In this document: piece by piece, positions 11,950 through 14,160 of the stretch | Position numbering within the stretch: position 1 is the stretch's first letter | How the letters are laid out: every line of letters begins with the position of its first letter | Origin: SIG701 sp045611685 | GTDB taxonomy: Bacteria > Bacillota > Clostridia > Oscillospirales > CAG-272 | Assembly (NCBI GenBank): GCA_045611685.1 | Contig: JAZKXO010000113.1 | Coordinates: forward strand, 1-14,160 | Length of the DNA: 14,160 bases | Direction: 5' to 3' | Position numbers and translations under genes: made by a program | Notes under the pieces: generated by a model | What the model was told of the DNA's origin: nothing | The model's input: the letters and a program-made list of their open reading frames with translations, nothing else | Databases searched by the model: none

Positions 11950-13048
11950 ATATACCTCGCAGCTCCGATATATATGCGAAGCTAAGTCCGGTTTTACCGA
12001 GGAAGAGCTCGAAGAAAAGACGATCGATCAGATCATAGACGCGGCTAAGGCGCATATCTTCAATTTTGATTTTCCCGTCTATTCCGAAGAGTTCCGTCCG
12101 GTGCTCGAACATGAGATCCTGTTCCATTTCTATATGCAGGAGATCGGGCAGGAAACTTACGGTTTATGGCAGTATTATCTCGCACGCAAGCTGCGTGAGA
12201 TCATGCCGTACTATAATAAGCTCTACGAATCCGCTGAGCTTGAGTTTAATCCGTTCCATGACGTAGACTATACGAAACTTCACGGAGGCGTCCTTGCCGG
12301 GAATAAGCAGACCGCGGGCAACGTGACAGCGCATAGCGAAACGGACGGGAACACTACCGGGAATTCGGAGACTGAAACCTCCGGTGCGGGCAGCGCGAAC
12401 GGAACTCACAGCGATCGGCGCGAAAAGAGCACAACGGAAACCGACGTTACGGATACGACTTCCGAGAATGACGGTACCGGAACGCTGACGAAAAGCGGCT
12501 CAAAGCAGATATCGAATACGTATTCCGAATCAACGGTCTCCCGTGACGCGTATTCGGATACGCCTCAATCCTCGGTGCTGGGAGTTGAAGGCGACGGCAG
12601 CGGAAACCCGACGAATAACGTCTCCGATAACTATTATCTCACGAATTATCGCAAGGTGACAGGCTCTAAGTCGGGATCCAATAGCGGAACGGAAACGACC
12701 TCCGATACCGAAAACACGTCCACTCATAACGAAGGTGCCGGAAACTCAACGACCAATAAGGTAGGGAATGAGATCGAGACAACGACCGGAACGACCGGCG
12801 AGAATACGACCTCGACTGGACACTCCGAAACCACGGATACCGGTACCTCACATGACGAAACGGACGCAACGACCGCTACAACCGTTGCCGAGAATTTCAG
12901 GAACACAGATGACTATACCGACCGGTATTCGGGAAAGATGGGATCGCAGTCCTATTCCTCGATGCTGCTTGAATACCGCGAAACGTTCCTTAATATCAAT
13001 AAGATGATCTTTGATGAATTGGAGTGCTGCTTCATGCAGCTCTACTGA
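11942..13048 (+). CDS. Lower collar protein, phi29 gp11-like, with large Ser/Thr/Gly/Glu-rich insertion (368 aa)
   Basis: It forms the proximal tail tube below the portal. Start 11942 (MSKYTSQLRY) is chosen over an upstream in-frame start at 11822 because it follows GGAGGTG and fits the family N-terminus (FTEEELEEKTIDQIIDAAKA, then FDFPVYSEEFR and FEFNPFHDVDY-like segments). Residues 120-200 and 240-316 are low complexity (Thr, Ser, Gly, Asn, Glu, Asp). Between them is an ordered motif DAYSDTPQSSVLG...YYLTN (202-235), which I recognise from gp11-like proteins. The C-terminus (about 318-368) is helical. phi29 gp11 has 293 residues, so the excess is in the low-complexity parts. An antisense frame over this region is a shadow. 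Confidence 0.9.
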   Translation: MSKYTSQLRYICEAKSGFTEEELEEKTIDQIIDAAKAHIFNFDFPVYSEEFRPVLEHEILFHFYMQEIGQETYGLWQYYLARKLREIMPYYNKLYESAELEFNPFHDVDYTKLHGGVLAGNKQTAGNVTAHSETDGNTTGNSETETSGAGSANGTHSDRREKSTTETDVTDTTSENDGTGTLTKSGSKQISNTYSESTVSRDAYSDTPQSSVLGVEGDGSGNPTNNVSDNYYLTNYRKVTGSKSGSNSGTETTSDTENTSTHNEGAGNSTTNKVGNEIETTTGTTGENTTSTGHSETTDTGTSHDETDATTATTVAENFRNTDDYTDRYSGKMGSQSYSSMLLEYRETFLNINKMIFDELECCFMQLY

Positions 13049-13062
13049 GAAAGGAGTCTAAT

Positions 13063-14046
13063 ATGCCTAATCCCCTTAATCCTCATGATATCGAGCTTGT
13101 CGGCTCGTATCATAAGCCGTTCTGGTTCCCGTTCCGTTCGGTGTATGTTCCCGTTACGCCTTGCGTTCTCGACGGTTCGCTCTCATTCCTCGAGATGGTT
13201 TGGAAGATCCTCCGCGATCTCAATAAGACGATCGAGGCAACTAACGAGAACCATACCGATATCATGACGCTCGTTGAGCAGATGGAAAGCCTCTATGATC
13301 TCTACGCGAATAAGCTCTCGTTCATGCTCGTTAACTTCACCAACGACGCGAGCAGCGGAGTCGGTCGAACGATCACCGCGGATAAGAGCTATAATGAGAT
13401 CGTGACCGCGTACGCGGATAAGATCGTGATCGGACGCGGTGTGTTCGCCAACGACGTTGAAGAGTTCTCTATCGCTATGGCCTCAACCGGTTCTGCCGTG
13501 GTATTCTATTCGCTCTCGCCGGACGATAAGCTCAACGTCGTTACCGTTAATGATGACGATACGATCGACCGTCACGCGTACACCGTGATCACCTCGAACG
13601 GAGGTACCGTGACCGGAGTGCTCAATGTTCCGGCTCCGACCGCGAACGATCATGCCGCGAACAAAAAGTACGTTGATGACGCGCTCACCGCTGCTGAGTC
13701 CTACGCGGATCAACATGACGCAACGACGCTGCAAAGCGCGAAGGACTATGCGGACGCTCAGGACGTGATCAACCTTGCAGCCGCGAAGACCTATGCCGAT
13801 CAGTATAAGACTCTGCGCGGTGTGATCACCTATGAGGACGGGGCGTATAAGTGCAATCAGACGTTCGCTACGCTCTATGGCCGGGCGACCTCCGGTCTCG
13901 ACGTCGAACTCGTCTTCTCTGATCCGCTCGTCGAATTCAAGTTCGACGTCCTTCATCTTGATCAGTATCAACCCACCACGATCACGTTCAAGAATTCGAC
14001 CTATACATGCACGATATCGAGCTCGGACGTCGTGACGTTCAGCTAA
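13063..14046 (+). CDS. Tail appendage / fibre protein (327 aa)
   Basis: Start 13063 follows AAAGGAG. The N-terminal 80 residues (SLSFLEMVWKILRDLNKTIE at 39-58, then helical NENHTDIMTLVEQMESLYDL) look like the attachment segment of minor tail proteins in this group. The middle is beta-rich. Residues 188-205 (LNVPAPTANDHAANKKYVDD) are a common fibre motif, followed by three YAD repeats with a 15-residue period (Tyr at 214, 229 and 244), predicted as a trimeric coiled coil. The C-terminal 75 residues form a beta-like tip with CNQTF and TYTCTI cysteines, probably the receptor-contacting end. Residues 320-327 are encoded by the terminal repeat. Position corresponds to phi29 gene 12 (appendages), but length and sequence differ. 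Confidence 0.75.
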   Translation: MPNPLNPHDIELVGSYHKPFWFPFRSVYVPVTPCVLDGSLSFLEMVWKILRDLNKTIEATNENHTDIMTLVEQMESLYDLYANKLSFMLVNFTNDASSGVGRTITADKSYNEIVTAYADKIVIGRGVFANDVEEFSIAMASTGSAVVFYSLSPDDKLNVVTVNDDDTIDRHAYTVITSNGGTVTGVLNVPAPTANDHAANKKYVDDALTAAESYADQHDATTLQSAKDYADAQDVINLAAAKTYADQYKTLRGVITYEDGAYKCNQTFATLYGRATSGLDVELVFSDPLVEFKFDVLHLDQYQPTTITFKNSTYTCTISSSDVVTFS

Positions 14047-14160
14047 CCCCACACCCAGGCAGGCCCGGTTAATCGCCGGGTCTCTTTTTTGTTGCCCGGG
14101 CGGAGGGCGAGCGGTCTCGACCGCGAGCTCGAGATCCTGTGCGGTCGAACGCGAGCTCCG
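14020..14160. repeat. Right inverted terminal repeat (141 bp)
   Basis: This is the exact reverse complement of 1-141. It begins on a codon boundary within the last gene and encodes residues 320-327 plus the TAA stop of the fibre protein, then the outward terminator, then about 70 bp of GC-rich terminal sequence with internal inverted repeats. The same DNA therefore serves as coding 3' end, 3' untranslated region, terminator and presumed replication origin. Confidence 0.95.
14061..14090 (+). terminator. Intrinsic terminator of the rightward (late) unit
   Basis: An 8-bp stem (AGGCCCGG at 14061-14068 with CCGGGTCT at 14076-14083, one G-U pair) is followed by C and T6 (14085-14090). It starts 15 bp after the stop codon of the fibre gene and would end the late transcript inside the terminal repeat. 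Confidence 0.9.

Noticed and set aside
1..14160. tRNA genes, rRNA, CRISPR arrays, integrase, insertion sequences
   Set aside because: None seen: no clover-leaf candidates, no regularly spaced direct repeats and no recombinase or transposase motifs. The phage appears strictly lytic.

Overview
The window is best read as a complete linear genome of 14,160 bp from a small, podovirus-like phage of the phi29 type, which replicates with a protein primer. The two ends are perfect inverted terminal repeats of 141 bp (1-141 and 14020-14160). The gene content supports this: a family B protein-primed DNA polymerase with YADTDS and NSLYGKFG motifs, a terminal-protein candidate directly upstream of it, a gp16-type packaging ATPase, a 98-residue scaffold, a capsid protein with a C-terminal Ig-like domain, a tail knob, an upper collar, a lower collar and a fibre. 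Strong AGGAGG ribosome sites, a sigma70/sigmaA-type early promoter, a UviB/BhlA-like holin and the absence of Gram-negative spanins suggest a Gram-positive (Bacillota/Clostridia-like) host. The host assignment is inference.

Layout. Two transcription units diverge from a control region at 5749-5855 and each runs outward into a copy of the terminal repeat, where an intrinsic terminator points outward. The left (early, minus) unit runs from 5681 down to 140: four very small genes, a putative ssDNA-binding protein, a hypothetical protein at the position of phi29 gene 4, the terminal-protein candidate, the DNA polymerase, the packaging ATPase and two small terminal genes, the last apparently frameshifted. 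The right (late, plus) unit starts with a structured non-coding RNA of about 115 nt (5855-5969), then holin, endolysin, scaffold, major capsid protein, a head-fibre or decoration candidate, tail knob, upper collar (portal), lower collar and an appendage/fibre protein whose last eight codons lie inside the right terminal repeat.

The main discovery candidate is the RNA at 5855-5969. It starts at the predicted late transcription start, its two ends close in a long helix, and two complementary 5-nt segments lie at RNA positions 42-46 and 82-86, close to the interlocking loops of phi29 packaging RNA (45-48 and 82-85). I propose it is this phage's pRNA, with unrelated primary sequence and placed as the leader of the late operon instead of at the genome end.

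How it works together. The early unit supplies host-facing small proteins and the replication set (primer protein, polymerase, ssDNA binder) that copies the DNA from both ends. The late unit supplies the procapsid (scaffold, capsid, portal), the pRNA and the tail. The ATPase, unlike in phi29, is made with the replication genes. The ATPase, portal and pRNA would form the packaging motor. The holin and NlpC/P60-type endolysin release progeny. All function calls come from reading motifs and gene order by eye; no database search was run.
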